Origin: Aquimarina sp. Aq78
GTDB lineage: Bacteria; Bacteroidota; Bacteroidia; Flavobacteriales; Flavobacteriaceae
DNA length: 64,000 nt
Reading direction: 5' to 3'
NCBI RefSeq assembly: GCF_900299525.1
Contig: NZ_OMKA01000002.1
Span: forward strand, 1-64,000
Notes under the pieces: generated by a model
Database searches by the model: none
Told to the model about the DNA's origin: nothing
Seen by the model: only the letters and a program-made list of their open reading frames with translations
Part shown: piece after piece, positions 16,052 through 26,118 of the stretch
How positions within the stretch are numbered: the stretch's first letter is position 1
How the letters are laid out: each line of letters begins with the position of its first letter
Translations under genes and position numbers: made by a program

Positions 16052-17347
16052 TTATTCTATTTCTCTTTTATCAATAACAATTACAGGTTTTCTACTCAGT
16101 TTAGGAAATTGAAGTTTCTGAATGTCTTTTTTATCATGAAATTCAATTTTTGGAGATACTCTAAGCTTTGCTCTAAAATGATCTTTTATATCATGCAGTA
16201 AATCTTCTGTAGGGGTTTGTGTAACTATTTTGATTAAGATTTCATCTGTACCTATTGCATTATGAAAAATTTCGATGATATAATTCTCTACCTCATTAAA
16301 ATCATTGAGAATATTATCCATAGCAGGAGGGTACAAGGTTGTTCCTTTATACTTGATCATCTGTTTTTTTCTTCCTACTACCGGACCCAAACGCATTGTA
16401 TTGCGCCCACATGCACAACTTGAAGTATGTGCCTTGATCATATCTCCTGTTTTAAATCGCAATAAAGGCATTGCTTCTACTCCCAAAGTAGTAACGGTAA
16501 GTTCTCCTACCTCACCAGGAGAAACAGGACTATTGTTGTCGTCTAGAATCTCTGCAATAATAAGCTCTGGATGATGATGCCCGCCTTGTTGCTCGCTACA
16601 CTCTGTAAAAGCGGTATTCATTTCTGTAGATGCATAGGTAGAGTATAATTCGATGTTCCAGGTATCTTTTATGTTTTTTGCCAGTGTGTTTAACGAAAAA
16701 TCTTGATTTCTAAGAGATTCTCCTATACAAATAGCACCTTTTATCCCAGAAGTATTGAGGTCAATATCGTGTTCTTTTGCATATTTAATTAGTTTCAATA
16801 AAAATGAAGGAACTACGATGAGGTAGGTAGGTTTAAATTTTAAAATAGAATCCCATTGTAATTCGGGGATTCCAGCTCCTACACGTATGATTCCTGCTCC
16901 TAATTCCCGAGCGCCCAGGAAATAGGCTAGTCCTGCCATAAAACGCCTATCGATAGTTGTCATTAATTGCATTACATCTTCCTTTTGCACACCAGCACAG
17001 GCAAAAGAAATTGCTTCGTTATAGGCTAGCCTTTTTAGATCATTATCTGTTAACGCAAAAGTAACAGGTTCTCCCAAGGTTCCCGAGGTAGTAACATAAT
17101 CTATGATTTCGCTTTTTGGTACGCAGATAAAATCATCATTAAACTGTTGTAATTGCTCTTTGGTAGTAACTGGTATTTTTACTAAGTCCTCTAGAGTATT
17201 AATCGTCGAAGGAAGAATATTATGCTTTGCAAAAACACTTTGATAGTAGGTAGAATGGGTATCTAAATAAGATATTAATTTCTTTAATTCTTGCTCTTGT
17301 ACTTTTTTGATCTGAGCCAGCGATGCTTTTTCTATTTCAGGAATCAT
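16052..17347 (-). CDS. PaaK-like AMP-forming acyl ligase, last gene of the flexirubin operon
   Basis: 431 residues, the length of phenylacetate-CoA ligase. The AMP-binding P-loop is TTSGTLGEPVTF (TSGT at 87-90). Later motifs include YASTEMNTAF, FKTGDMI and GRKKQMIKYKGTTLYP, which marks the small C-terminal domain. A Cys-rich pair (CACG) is present as in PaaK. In a flexirubin cluster the obvious substrate is coumarate or a related aryl acid delivered to a carrier protein, as ApeH does in aryl polyene clusters. Its start overlaps the stop of the next gene upstream by four bases (ATGA). The specific acceptor (CoA or carrier protein) cannot be read from sequence. Confidence 0.85.
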   Translation of the reverse strand: MIPEIEKASLAQIKKVQEQELKKLISYLDTHSTYYQSVFAKHNILPSTINTLEDLVKIPVTTKEQLQQFNDDFICVPKSEIIDYVTTSGTLGEPVTFALTDNDLKRLAYNEAISFACAGVQKEDVMQLMTTIDRRFMAGLAYFLGARELGAGIIRVGAGIPELQWDSILKFKPTYLIVVPSFLLKLIKYAKEHDIDLNTSGIKGAICIGESLRNQDFSLNTLAKNIKDTWNIELYSTYASTEMNTAFTECSEQQGGHHHPELIIAEILDDNNSPVSPGEVGELTVTTLGVEAMPLLRFKTGDMIKAHTSSCACGRNTMRLGPVVGRKKQMIKYKGTTLYPPAMDNILNDFNEVENYIIEIFHNAIGTDEILIKIVTQTPTEDLLHDIKDHFRAKLRVSPKIEFHDKKDIQKLQFPKLSRKPVIVIDKREIE

Positions 17348-19020
17348 TGTTTTAATTTCCTTTTTAATTTTTTAATATACAAATCGATTTCACGTTTGTC
17401 GGGAACTGTCGTAATTTCTTTGTCGCTTGCTTCTTCAAAAGCATGTAATGCAGCGGTGTAATATTGTTTTTCGTAATAATATTTACCAATTAAATAATAT
17501 ACTTCCCAATACTCTGGATTGGTCTTCTGAAAAGTTCCGATAAAAGAGGGATCTAATGTTTCTTTGTTGTCAATTGCTATTTGAATCTCCTTACTTAATT
17601 GCCTGTAGTTTTCATAATCCTTATATGCCTTGGTAAACTGAAAAGAGTCTTTTTCAATATTTAATTCAGATTGAGATAATGCTGTTTTTGTCGGTTTTTT
17701 ATTAAAAATATCATTTAGGTTATAGGCAACAAATTCCCCTAATTGATATGGACTTGATGATACCCAAACCATTCGATCTTCTGGTTTAAAAACAATACCA
17801 TGATGTGCTAATAATTGATTTAAAGCTTTTTCATTACCATATCCAATTTGTTTGTTGTTCAACCCTTCTTTATTTCTTAGAATATCAACAGCAATTTGTG
17901 GGGTTACTTTTGGTTGTTGTTGCAATAGCTCCTGCATTCTTTTATAACGATATTGAGAATGACTTTCTGCGATATGTTTTATATTGTTTTGATCATTTGA
18001 ATAGGCCTCACTTTGAAAATGATTAGAACAAATTAATTGATTAGAGTTAGGAACCTCATAAACGCCAAAATTTTTTGGAGAAACCTCAATAGTAATTGCT
18101 TTTTTATCTTTTGCGCTTCCTATAAATATTGATTCAGATACAAAAACTTCTCGTTTTTTTGCTATTGCTATTGCTTCATCTATTGTTGAAGCATATTGTA
18201 AAATCTCACGGGCCAAAATTGAAATCGGTGTTTTTGCTAATAAAGGGATTTTGGATTTCCCTGCATTTATAGTTATTGTAAGACCATGTTCGTTCATTCC
18301 CGAAACTACACCAATCATTCCTCCCCAGGTTACAGACATAAATTTATGACCTTCTGTTGGACTTACAAAAGCAATGATTTTATCTTTGGCAAAGTCATCA
18401 CCAGCATAAAAATCAAAATTCCTACCAATGATCAAATCACCGTCTACGGTTTTCTCCCCCCAAGCGGCAAATGAAGAGCACCCTACTAATGCTAAATCTT
18501 GCAAAGCATGTCCTATATCATGCGCACCATGAAGGTATAGTATTCTTAGATAGTTCTCTGCTATATGATTATAATCGTTTGATGCATATTTTGAAAGTCC
18601 GTATATTTCTGCTTTATACTCTGCAGGAATGTGTAAATACATTTTCCTATTATACCAGGCTACAACTTTTCTTAATAAATATTGTTTTGTTTTTGAAGGT
18701 ACTAATTCTCCAACCTTTGATAAAAAAGCATGCTCTTGTTTTTTAAATAATTCTTGTGTTAGGCTTCCGGTTTGTAAACCGATTTGCAAAGGATCTCCTT
18801 CTACATAAAGTTCCCATAAACCTTGCTTGTTTTTACTAAGAAAGCTATTTCCTATAGTAAAAACAGAGTCCGAAACTTTAATTCTTTCTTCTATTGAAGA
18901 AGAATAGGCACTAACATCAGGGATATCCTTTATTGATCTAGAAACGCCACACGACATTAATAGAAAAAGGAGTGCAAAAAAGCACAACCATTTTGTAAAA
19001 CAAGATGTTTTTAAGAACAT
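17344..19020 (-). CDS. C45-type N-terminal nucleophile acyltransferase/hydrolase, lipoprotein
   Basis: 558 residues. A lipoprotein signal (LLFLLMSC, Cys 24) predicts anchoring outside the inner membrane. The C45 (acyl-CoA:6-APA acyltransferase-like) domain spans about 60-400. The likely self-cleaved nucleophile is C181 in ALVGCSSFAAWG, followed by GDLIIGRNFDFY and GVVSGMNEHGLTI. A helical tail (about 440-558) with TPR-like pattern follows. These enzymes form or break amide or ester bonds. In this cluster it is a candidate for a late acyl-transfer step or for processing of a pigment precursor in the periplasm. It is translationally coupled to the PaaK-like gene. Confidence 0.85.
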   Translation of the reverse strand: MFLKTSCFTKWLCFFALLFLLMSCGVSRSIKDIPDVSAYSSSIEERIKVSDSVFTIGNSFLSKNKQGLWELYVEGDPLQIGLQTGSLTQELFKKQEHAFLSKVGELVPSKTKQYLLRKVVAWYNRKMYLHIPAEYKAEIYGLSKYASNDYNHIAENYLRILYLHGAHDIGHALQDLALVGCSSFAAWGEKTVDGDLIIGRNFDFYAGDDFAKDKIIAFVSPTEGHKFMSVTWGGMIGVVSGMNEHGLTITINAGKSKIPLLAKTPISILAREILQYASTIDEAIAIAKKREVFVSESIFIGSAKDKKAITIEVSPKNFGVYEVPNSNQLICSNHFQSEAYSNDQNNIKHIAESHSQYRYKRMQELLQQQPKVTPQIAVDILRNKEGLNNKQIGYGNEKALNQLLAHHGIVFKPEDRMVWVSSSPYQLGEFVAYNLNDIFNKKPTKTALSQSELNIEKDSFQFTKAYKDYENYRQLSKEIQIAIDNKETLDPSFIGTFQKTNPEYWEVYYLIGKYYYEKQYYTAALHAFEEASDKEITTVPDKREIDLYIKKLKRKLKQ

Positions 19021-19066
19021 ACTCCTTTGTTTTTTAGATGCTCGTTATTTTATTTTTTTTCATAGC

Positions 19067-20605
19067 CTAAATAGTTTTTTGTTCTTTGTTGGCTTCTAGT
19101 ATTTTGTCAAGTAAATAATCACTACCGATTATTTCTGAGCATGTGATAACTGCACTAATAGTAACTCCTAAAATGCCATGCATATTTAAACTCTGGCCAG
19201 TAAACATTAAGTTTTTAATTTTGGTTTTCGGAGATAAAAAAGAGTGCATAGGTTTATTAACATCTTTAACATAGGCATACATTGATCCTTCATTACTACC
19301 GATATAATCTCTATAGGATAATGGTGTTGAGGTGTATGTTTCTTGAATGCAATCTTTTATATTAGGGAATTTTTTCTCTAATTCATCTATTATTTTTTGA
19401 GCTTTTTGAGCTTTAAATTCTTCATAAGTTTGCCCTCTTTCATTTTTATGAGCTACCGTATTAAATGTATTTTCCCAGGGCTCAACTTCTTCATAACGCA
19501 TATAGGTCATTACAGCAATACTATCTCCATATTCCTTTGTATTTTTATTAATTCCCATAGATATCATATATCCTTCTGGCCAACTTTCTTGAGTATAACT
19601 TTGTGTATCCCAAACCCTATCTGGGTGATTAAAATGGTAGAAATTTTTATTTTGATAGGCAAAAGTGTTTGGCTTTAATACAATATATAATGTAAAAGCT
19701 GCTATAGTGCTTTCAATCTTACGTACTCTATTGGCATATGATTTTCTAAATTTATCTTCTCCTGCAAGCTGTAAAGTAAGTTTTGGTTCAATATTAGAAA
19801 TAAACAAATCTCCTTTTATTTCTTTACCATTTTTGCATATAACAGAACTGATTTTATCGTTTTCAAATTCAAATTTGACAACTTCATGATGTTTATATAC
19901 TTCACCATCTTGTTCTTTTAATCTCCTGATTAAAGCTTTTGTGATTTGACTTCCTCCATTTATACATCGATATGAACTTTCGATATAAGAATTAATACAT
20001 AAGGCGTGTACATAAAAAGGGGTGCGATCACTATCTCCGGCATATAAATAATTTGTCCCTGCAAGAACTCCTTGTAGTTTTTTATTATCGGTAAGGGAAT
20101 TGATATAGGATTTTGCGTTGAGCGAAAAAAGTTCACTATCATCAAAGTAAGGTTTACCCTGTTTTAATTGGTAAAGTGGAAATTTAAGACATGTTTCTTT
20201 TAATTTATCACAATAGGTTCTAATGGCTTCTTCCTCTTCTGGGAATTGATCTACCAAAACTTTTATAAAATTGTCATACCCTTGAGCATGCTTATATTCT
20301 TTTTCGTCACCTTCAAAAGTTATGATATCAAAACCGTCTTCATCAAGTTTTTTTAATTTTAAATCATCAACGATATTAATGTATTTAAAATATTGATATA
20401 GATTTTGCCCTTCAGAAAGTCCACCAATATAGTGTACTCCTGTATCAAAAATAGTTTTGTCTCTTACAAAGGTTTGCAAATTTCCTCCATACTGATTGTT
20501 TTTTTCTAACACACATACACTATAGCCCTCTTTGGCTAAAATGATAGCAGAAACCAAACCACCCAAACCACTTCCGATAATTACAATATCATAATGCTCT
20601 TTCAT
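19067..20605 (-). CDS. FAD-dependent oxidoreductase of the phytoene desaturase/retinol saturase family
   Basis: 512 residues. The FAD-binding motif is DIVIIGSGLGGLVSAIILAKEG with acidic VLEKNNQYGG. The C-terminal motif is NLMFTGQSLNMHGILGVTISA. It lies 4 bp from the MMPL fusion gene, well inside the pigment operon. Flexirubin-type clusters commonly carry such an enzyme. It may set double bond geometry or oxidation state of the polyene or of the resorcinol part. The exact reaction is not known to me. The gene at 12225 is a distant paralogue. Confidence 0.85.
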   Translation of the reverse strand: MKEHYDIVIIGSGLGGLVSAIILAKEGYSVCVLEKNNQYGGNLQTFVRDKTIFDTGVHYIGGLSEGQNLYQYFKYINIVDDLKLKKLDEDGFDIITFEGDEKEYKHAQGYDNFIKVLVDQFPEEEEAIRTYCDKLKETCLKFPLYQLKQGKPYFDDSELFSLNAKSYINSLTDNKKLQGVLAGTNYLYAGDSDRTPFYVHALCINSYIESSYRCINGGSQITKALIRRLKEQDGEVYKHHEVVKFEFENDKISSVICKNGKEIKGDLFISNIEPKLTLQLAGEDKFRKSYANRVRKIESTIAAFTLYIVLKPNTFAYQNKNFYHFNHPDRVWDTQSYTQESWPEGYMISMGINKNTKEYGDSIAVMTYMRYEEVEPWENTFNTVAHKNERGQTYEEFKAQKAQKIIDELEKKFPNIKDCIQETYTSTPLSYRDYIGSNEGSMYAYVKDVNKPMHSFLSPKTKIKNLMFTGQSLNMHGILGVTISAVITCSEIIGSDYLLDKILEANKEQKTI

Positions 20606-20608
20606 TCT

Positions 20609-23600
20609 TTAATTTTCTTTGTTTTTTAAAATAACCAGATTATTCTTTTGGTGATCGATCTCGAATCCCAAATTAGTAATTATCTGTGTATGTATATTTT
20701 GACTTTCTTTTAGTAAAATTAACAGATTAATTTTACTGCTTAGTACCTTTTCTAATTCATTTTGTGTAATCGTAGCTAAATTTATAATAAGAACACTTGC
20801 ATCATATACCGTTGTTTCTTCTAAATTATCTACACAAATAATTTTACTATGATTATTAGTAATATAGCTGTTTTTAACAACATCCCTAGTGTTTTTGTTT
20901 TCTGTATAATTAATAATCTTTCTGTCTGGACTATCTAGAGATAATAGAAAATCTAATTGACCAGAATCTTTTGAAATATGAAGTATAGTTTCTTTTTTAC
21001 CTACTGTGTCTATAATTGTTTTATAAATTTCTTTATTGGTTTTTAGGTCCTTTAGCACTTCTTTATATAGAGGATCTCCTTTGTATCGATATTCTTCAAG
21101 GATGATATTATTAAAATACCCATCATGTTCTATCTCATTCCTAAGTTTTTCAAATTCATTTTTAAAATATGCCCCGATTTGCTTTGTTTTTCTAGCATAG
21201 TTTTCGCCAAAACTAGTATCGTTTGCTTTTATTCTATCGAGTATTTTGATAGTTATACTACCATCTTTAATAATAAAACTTCCTTTGGGGAGGACTTCAG
21301 AATTTCCATGAATAAGTATTGGAATGATGTCTAATCCAAATTGCTCTGCAAGATAAAATGCTCCTTTGTGAAATCGTTTAATTTTATTAGTATTAGATCT
21401 AGTTCCTTCAGGAAAGGCAATAAGTGAGTAGCCTTGATCAACTTTCTTCTTTAAATGGTCTAATCCATTCTCTATACCGCTAGACACTGGATAAAAACCA
21501 GCTAATTGAACTGCTTTTCCAAAAACAGGAGAGTTGTACACCCAATCATTTACCAGGAAAATAATTTTTGGATATAACATTCCTATTGCCAAAATGTCTA
21601 AGAATGAAGTATGATTAGCAATAATAACCCCTGGTTTATCAAAGGTTTCATTACTTTGATTAATGATTTTTTTATGCACAAATGGGTTTGTATATAGTAC
21701 CGATCCCATAAATTTTGACATTATTTTATGAAACCATTTCATTTTCATTTTTTTAGGTAACGGGATAATTTTTATCAGAAATACACTAAATAGTGAAAGT
21801 AGTAAGCCTCCTATACCATAATAACAAAAAGAAAGAACAGAATGTATAAATAATCTGAGTGTTATCGGTCTTTTTGTCTTACTACCGATAAAAAGCCTAA
21901 ATAATTGAGGTTGAATTGTAAATGAAATAACAATTGCAGATAATATTCCGATAATAGAAAGTAATGATATCGTATATAACGCAGGATGTTTAGCAAATAT
22001 TAAAACACCTACTCCCAAAATAGTAGTGATAACAGATAAAATAATAGATGTTTTATGAGTTGCTAATGCTTTTTCCCCAGTTCTATACTCATGTAGTAAC
22101 CCATTAGTCATAAAAATACTATAGTCAATCCCAAGACCAAAAATAAAAGTTGAAATTATAATATTAAAGATGTTAAACTCTAGTGAAAATAATCCCATTA
22201 TACCAATTGTTAACAACCATGTGATCGCTATAGGAATGCTTGTTACCAGGGTAAGAGATAAACTTCTATAAAATAATAAGAGGATAAGCAGCACAACAAT
22301 TAATGAGTAACCTACTAGTTTGTTAAAGTCATTTTTTAGATTCCCTAAAAAGGTTTCATTCATATGTTTTCTGTCGATAACAATAGTTTGAGGTTGATCT
22401 TTAAAAATATCGACTATATGTTGCGCATTTTCATCTTTTACTTTAACGAGCGTTGTTGCAGTGATAAAATCATCTTTTGTTGTTATATAATCTGCAATAG
22501 AAATCGTTTTTAAGGCGTTATAATCTGTAATTTTAAGAGGCTCGAAATTCGATTCTAATAGGGTATAAAAAGCATTAAAACTATTAGGCTTAAAGCCTAA
22601 TTTGTTTCCGCTTTCAATAAGATTTGCTTTTGTATTTGCTATTGTATTAGTGTTCCAGAAAGAATTCCATCTCGAAATTCTTTCTTTTTGAGTTTTTTCT
22701 GAATAAATTAAAGATCCAATCGAGCTAAAATCGATTACTTTCCCTTCAGCTTTTAATATTTGTAGCTTTTCAAAAATCTTGTCATTTATTTGTAAAGCAC
22801 CTTGCTCCGAATTTTCATAGGCTGCCAGATAAATTGATTTTGAAGCAATATTAGTTAGAGCATCTAATCTTAATTGTGCATCTTTTAGCTCTTGTGGCTC
22901 AAAGTTTAGCTTAGAAATGTCATTATTAAACTGTACTTTATTATAGGTAAACAAGCTTACAATTAGTAACAGCGTTAATACTATAATTGCCCATTTGTTT
23001 TTATGTAAAGGATATTGAGCGGCATTATCGATTAATGTTGTTTTTGGCTTTTTTTGAGAAGCGCTTTTATATACTTGAGGTATAAAAATTAATGCAAAAA
23101 AAGAGGATCCGACAACACTAATTGCTGCAAAAATACCTAAATCCTGAAGTGCTTGTGATTCTAAAAATAATAAGCATAAGAATGCCAAAGCTGTTGTTAA
23201 ACTACTCATTAAAACAGGAGTAGTGATTTCTTTGTAAACAGCTTTAATATTAGTGTTACTTCTTATATGTGTTAGAATATGAAGTGAATAATCCAAAGTA
23301 ACCCCTAGTAGTACAGAGCCAATACCCAGGGATATTGCAGAAATTTTTACGCGAATTAAATACAATAAAGCAATAGCTAATAACCCTCCGAAAATTGTTG
23401 GAACAAATAAAATAATCGGAATAGTAATTTTTCTATAAAAGAAGATAAGTATGATTAATAAAATAGTAATAGCAATACTAATGGTTAGTTGGATATCGCG
23501 TTTTATTTGTTTAGCATTTGCTACAGCAATTAAAGCACCTCCAAAATATTCACTTTGTACTTTATCTTTAAAAAAACCATTGAGTTGATTGTTTATTTGA

Positions 23601-24298
23601 TAAAGATCTTCTACAAACGAAGCATTCTTGGCCGTTTCGCTAGATTTTAATTTAGGAGTTATAAATAATAGAACATGATTTTGATCTTTACTAAGTAAAA
23701 AACCATTGTGTAATGTGAAATCATCACCAAAACTAAGCTGCTGTAATTTTTTTAGGGCAATAAATGATAATCCCAAGGGGTCCTTTAAAATATTATCTTT
23801 TGCAATGATTCCGGTTGGAGAAACTAAAGTTTTATAATTACTATTTGTGATAGTTTCGATGCTATCTTTTTGAATTTTATTTTTAATGCCCTTATAATCA
23901 TTTTCTTGTAAAAAAAGAGGAAGATTTTTGTATACAAAATCCAAAGTATTAAAAATATCTTCTTCTTCGACCTTACCTTGGATTTGGGTAATGTGCTTAC
24001 CAGATCTTAGAGTAACGCTATCAATAAATTGTGTTGCATACTGAGTGAGATCATCAACCGATCCTCCTGGTTGACGTGTGATATTTACTATGATTTTATC
24101 AGCAAAATTTACTGATTTTAGTACTTTTTGAATCTCAGAAGTCTTATCATTTGTAGGAATCAATTTGGTGATATCTTCTTCAAATTGAATTTTTGAAGCT
24201 GTAAATAATAAACCCGAAATAATGAGTACAAATATTCCAAAGCTTGCAACTTTTTTGGAAACAATAGATGTATATAAACTATAAAAAAAGCTATCCAT
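20609..24298 (-). CDS. MMPL/RND exporter fused to a PlsC-type acyltransferase and a methyltransferase-like tail
   Basis: 1229 residues. Residues 1-830 are an MMPL/RND permease: one N-terminal helix, a periplasmic loop (about 35-260), five or six helices, and the same pattern again from about 430. A PlsC domain follows with NHTSFLD (895-901) and FPEGTRS (962-968), the acyltransferase catalytic and substrate motifs. The last 170 residues look like a degraded class I methyltransferase fold (ETILHISKDSGQLDFLLSL) without a clear glycine-rich loop. In aryl polyene clusters exporter and acyltransferase are usually separate genes; here they are one polypeptide. It probably couples esterification to export of the lipid-like pigment. 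Start ATG overlaps the stop of the preceding gene. Confidence 0.88.
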   Translation of the reverse strand: MDSFFYSLYTSIVSKKVASFGIFVLIISGLLFTASKIQFEEDITKLIPTNDKTSEIQKVLKSVNFADKIIVNITRQPGGSVDDLTQYATQFIDSVTLRSGKHITQIQGKVEEEDIFNTLDFVYKNLPLFLQENDYKGIKNKIQKDSIETITNSNYKTLVSPTGIIAKDNILKDPLGLSFIALKKLQQLSFGDDFTLHNGFLLSKDQNHVLLFITPKLKSSETAKNASFVEDLYQINNQLNGFFKDKVQSEYFGGALIAVANAKQIKRDIQLTISIAITILLIILIFFYRKITIPIILFVPTIFGGLLAIALLYLIRVKISAISLGIGSVLLGVTLDYSLHILTHIRSNTNIKAVYKEITTPVLMSSLTTALAFLCLLFLESQALQDLGIFAAISVVGSSFFALIFIPQVYKSASQKKPKTTLIDNAAQYPLHKNKWAIIVLTLLLIVSLFTYNKVQFNNDISKLNFEPQELKDAQLRLDALTNIASKSIYLAAYENSEQGALQINDKIFEKLQILKAEGKVIDFSSIGSLIYSEKTQKERISRWNSFWNTNTIANTKANLIESGNKLGFKPNSFNAFYTLLESNFEPLKITDYNALKTISIADYITTKDDFITATTLVKVKDENAQHIVDIFKDQPQTIVIDRKHMNETFLGNLKNDFNKLVGYSLIVVLLILLLFYRSLSLTLVTSIPIAITWLLTIGIMGLFSLEFNIFNIIISTFIFGLGIDYSIFMTNGLLHEYRTGEKALATHKTSIILSVITTILGVGVLIFAKHPALYTISLLSIIGILSAIVISFTIQPQLFRLFIGSKTKRPITLRLFIHSVLSFCYYGIGGLLLSLFSVFLIKIIPLPKKMKMKWFHKIMSKFMGSVLYTNPFVHKKIINQSNETFDKPGVIIANHTSFLDILAIGMLYPKIIFLVNDWVYNSPVFGKAVQLAGFYPVSSGIENGLDHLKKKVDQGYSLIAFPEGTRSNTNKIKRFHKGAFYLAEQFGLDIIPILIHGNSEVLPKGSFIIKDGSITIKILDRIKANDTSFGENYARKTKQIGAYFKNEFEKLRNEIEHDGYFNNIILEEYRYKGDPLYKEVLKDLKTNKEIYKTIIDTVGKKETILHISKDSGQLDFLLSLDSPDRKIINYTENKNTRDVVKNSYITNNHSKIICVDNLEETTVYDASVLIINLATITQNELEKVLSSKINLLILLKESQNIHTQIITNLGFEIDHQKNNLVILKNKEN

Positions 24299-25482
24299 TA
24301 TGATGCATTATTTTTTTTATAAAAAATGATAAGAAATACATATCCTAAAATTCCTATCGTAATAGCAGAAATTATGGCTAAGGTAAAACTACCTACAATA
24401 TAGGTTTTTAGGCTTTTTATCATTTCAAAATTTTCACCAATATTGGTAAATGATGGTTGAGATTCTCCTAAAACAAAACTACCGACTTTTAAACTCATAA
24501 AAACGATAAAAGGAATGAAAGGGGGTAAACTTACATTAGAAAAAGCAAAAGCAATTACCTTATTTAATTTTAAAACGACAGCTAAAAAGAGCACAAGTAC
24601 TGTGTGAAATCCCCATAGAGGTGAGACCCCTATGAAAACCCCAAGAGCCACCGATAATGCTTTTTTTTGTGGGGAATCCTGACTTTCTAAGAAATCTTCA
24701 AAAAAGAAACGTTTTACTCCTTTTTTTTTAACTTTCCGGAATAAATTTCTTGGCTTTATATATAAAAAAGCTACCGTAACCAACCAGGTATTAAGAATAC
24801 TTATTCGGGTAAAATCTTTAAAAGGCCTAAAATGTGATACCCTTTCGGTTTCATCATATAATACTTGTATTGGAATATTTTTTACAATTACATCTCTCCA
24901 GGCTGCTTTTACAATAACTTCTATTTCAAATTCAAATTTTGAGGTATAAAAATTCAATTTTGCTAATTCTTCTAGTGGATATAGTCTATACCCAGATTGT
25001 GTGTCCTGAAGTTTTGTACCGGTTTCTACCCAAAACCAGAAGTTTGAAAACTTATTTCCGAAACTACTTTTTTTAGGAACGCTTTCCTGGCTCATATTTC
25101 TGGCACCAATGAGTAGGATGTTTTTATTTTCTGATTTTTCTAAAGCTGTAATAAAAACTGGAATATCTTCAGGAAAATGCTGACCATCAGAATCTATCGT
25201 AATTGCATACTTAAAACCTTGTTTTTGTGCAGATACAAATCCAACACGTAAAGCGTTACCTTTTCCTTTATTTTTTGGCAGATGGATTTGTTGAACTTGA
25301 GGATATTCTTTTAATATCTCCTGAGTAGTATCTGTTGCCCCATCATTTACAACAATAATATTTTTAGTATAAAGTAATACACCATCTATAACCCGTCGTA
25401 ATGTTTTGCAATTATTATAGGTAGGAATTATTACACATACGTTGAATAGGTCGATTTTTTGTTTTGTAAACTCTTTTATCAC
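24298..25482 (-). CDS. Family 2 glycosyltransferase with C-terminal DUF2062 membrane domain
   Basis: 394 residues with a GTG start. The GT-A domain (about 12-240) has VIIPTYNNCKTL, VVNDGATDTT and the metal-binding DSD of TIDSDGQHFPED. The C-terminal DUF2062 region (about 270-390) has VALGVFIGVSPLWGFHT and two or three membrane helices. The combination is common in aryl polyene and flexirubin clusters. It resembles dolichol-phosphate-mannose synthase-type enzymes, so the acceptor may be a lipid carrier or the pigment itself. The end overlaps the next gene by one base. Confidence 0.85.
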   Translation of the reverse strand: MIKEFTKQKIDLFNVCVIIPTYNNCKTLRRVIDGVLLYTKNIIVVNDGATDTTQEILKEYPQVQQIHLPKNKGKGNALRVGFVSAQKQGFKYAITIDSDGQHFPEDIPVFITALEKSENKNILLIGARNMSQESVPKKSSFGNKFSNFWFWVETGTKLQDTQSGYRLYPLEELAKLNFYTSKFEFEIEVIVKAAWRDVIVKNIPIQVLYDETERVSHFRPFKDFTRISILNTWLVTVAFLYIKPRNLFRKVKKKGVKRFFFEDFLESQDSPQKKALSVALGVFIGVSPLWGFHTVLVLFLAVVLKLNKVIAFAFSNVSLPPFIPFIVFMSLKVGSFVLGESQPSFTNIGENFEMIKSLKTYIVGSFTLAIISAITIGILGYVFLIIFYKKNNAS

Positions 25483-25503
25483 TCAATTGAAGTGTTTCAA
25501 TTT

Positions 25504-25998
25504 TTAAGGAACTAAAATTACTGCTTTTTCTTCATCACTAAAAGCTTTCGATTGCAAAATATACTCACCGATATGCTTTTTTAAAATTTTGGGTTTTATA
25601 GTCTTGTATTGCTTAAGCAGAAATAATTTGTCTTCTTTTATATTGGATTTATATTTTAGCAATTTAGGAGTATTTTCTTGTATTCCTATACGTATAAAAC
25701 GAGGTTCGATAGCATTTGGCGATTTCTCTATAGCAAATTCTATATATGTAACTCCTTCTATAAACAACCGTCTTTTTTCTTTTATACTTTTTTCATACTT
25801 AGCTTGCAATGTGATAGCAGCTCCTTTATAAGCCACTAAAACAATATCATCTTCTTTATTTACCGATGCAAGTTGTTCATTAAGTGCAGCTACTTTTGTT
25901 TTGTCATGAGCAGCTTCTTTATACGCGATTCTAATGGTATCCAGATCTATCGATAGAATGGTAAGAGATAATGATATGAAAACAATTAAAAATTTCAC
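25504..25998 (-). CDS. Small secreted protein of unknown function in the pigment operon
   Basis: 164 residues, GTG start. An N-terminal hydrophobic signal (MKFLIVFISLSLTILS) precedes a mature part rich in K, E and A that is probably helical (IRIAYKEAAHDKTKVAALNEQL). I recognise no catalytic motif and no lipobox. It sits between the glycosyltransferase and a dehydratase-like gene, with a 120-base gap upstream, the largest gap inside the operon. A periplasmic accessory role in pigment export is possible from context only. Confidence 0.75.
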   Translation of the reverse strand: MKFLIVFISLSLTILSIDLDTIRIAYKEAAHDKTKVAALNEQLASVNKEDDIVLVAYKGAAITLQAKYEKSIKEKRRLFIEGVTYIEFAIEKSPNAIEPRFIRIGIQENTPKLLKYKSNIKEDKLFLLKQYKTIKPKILKKHIGEYILQSKAFSDEEKAVILVP

Positions 25999-26118
25999 AC
26001 GGTTAGGTTTTGGTAATTATTTGATAATATATTAATTATAAAATTGAGAACGTGCGTAGTCACCACATTCTTTCATTAAAAATTAAAAATATTTTTAATG
26101 TTCGTTTTGTATTTAAAT

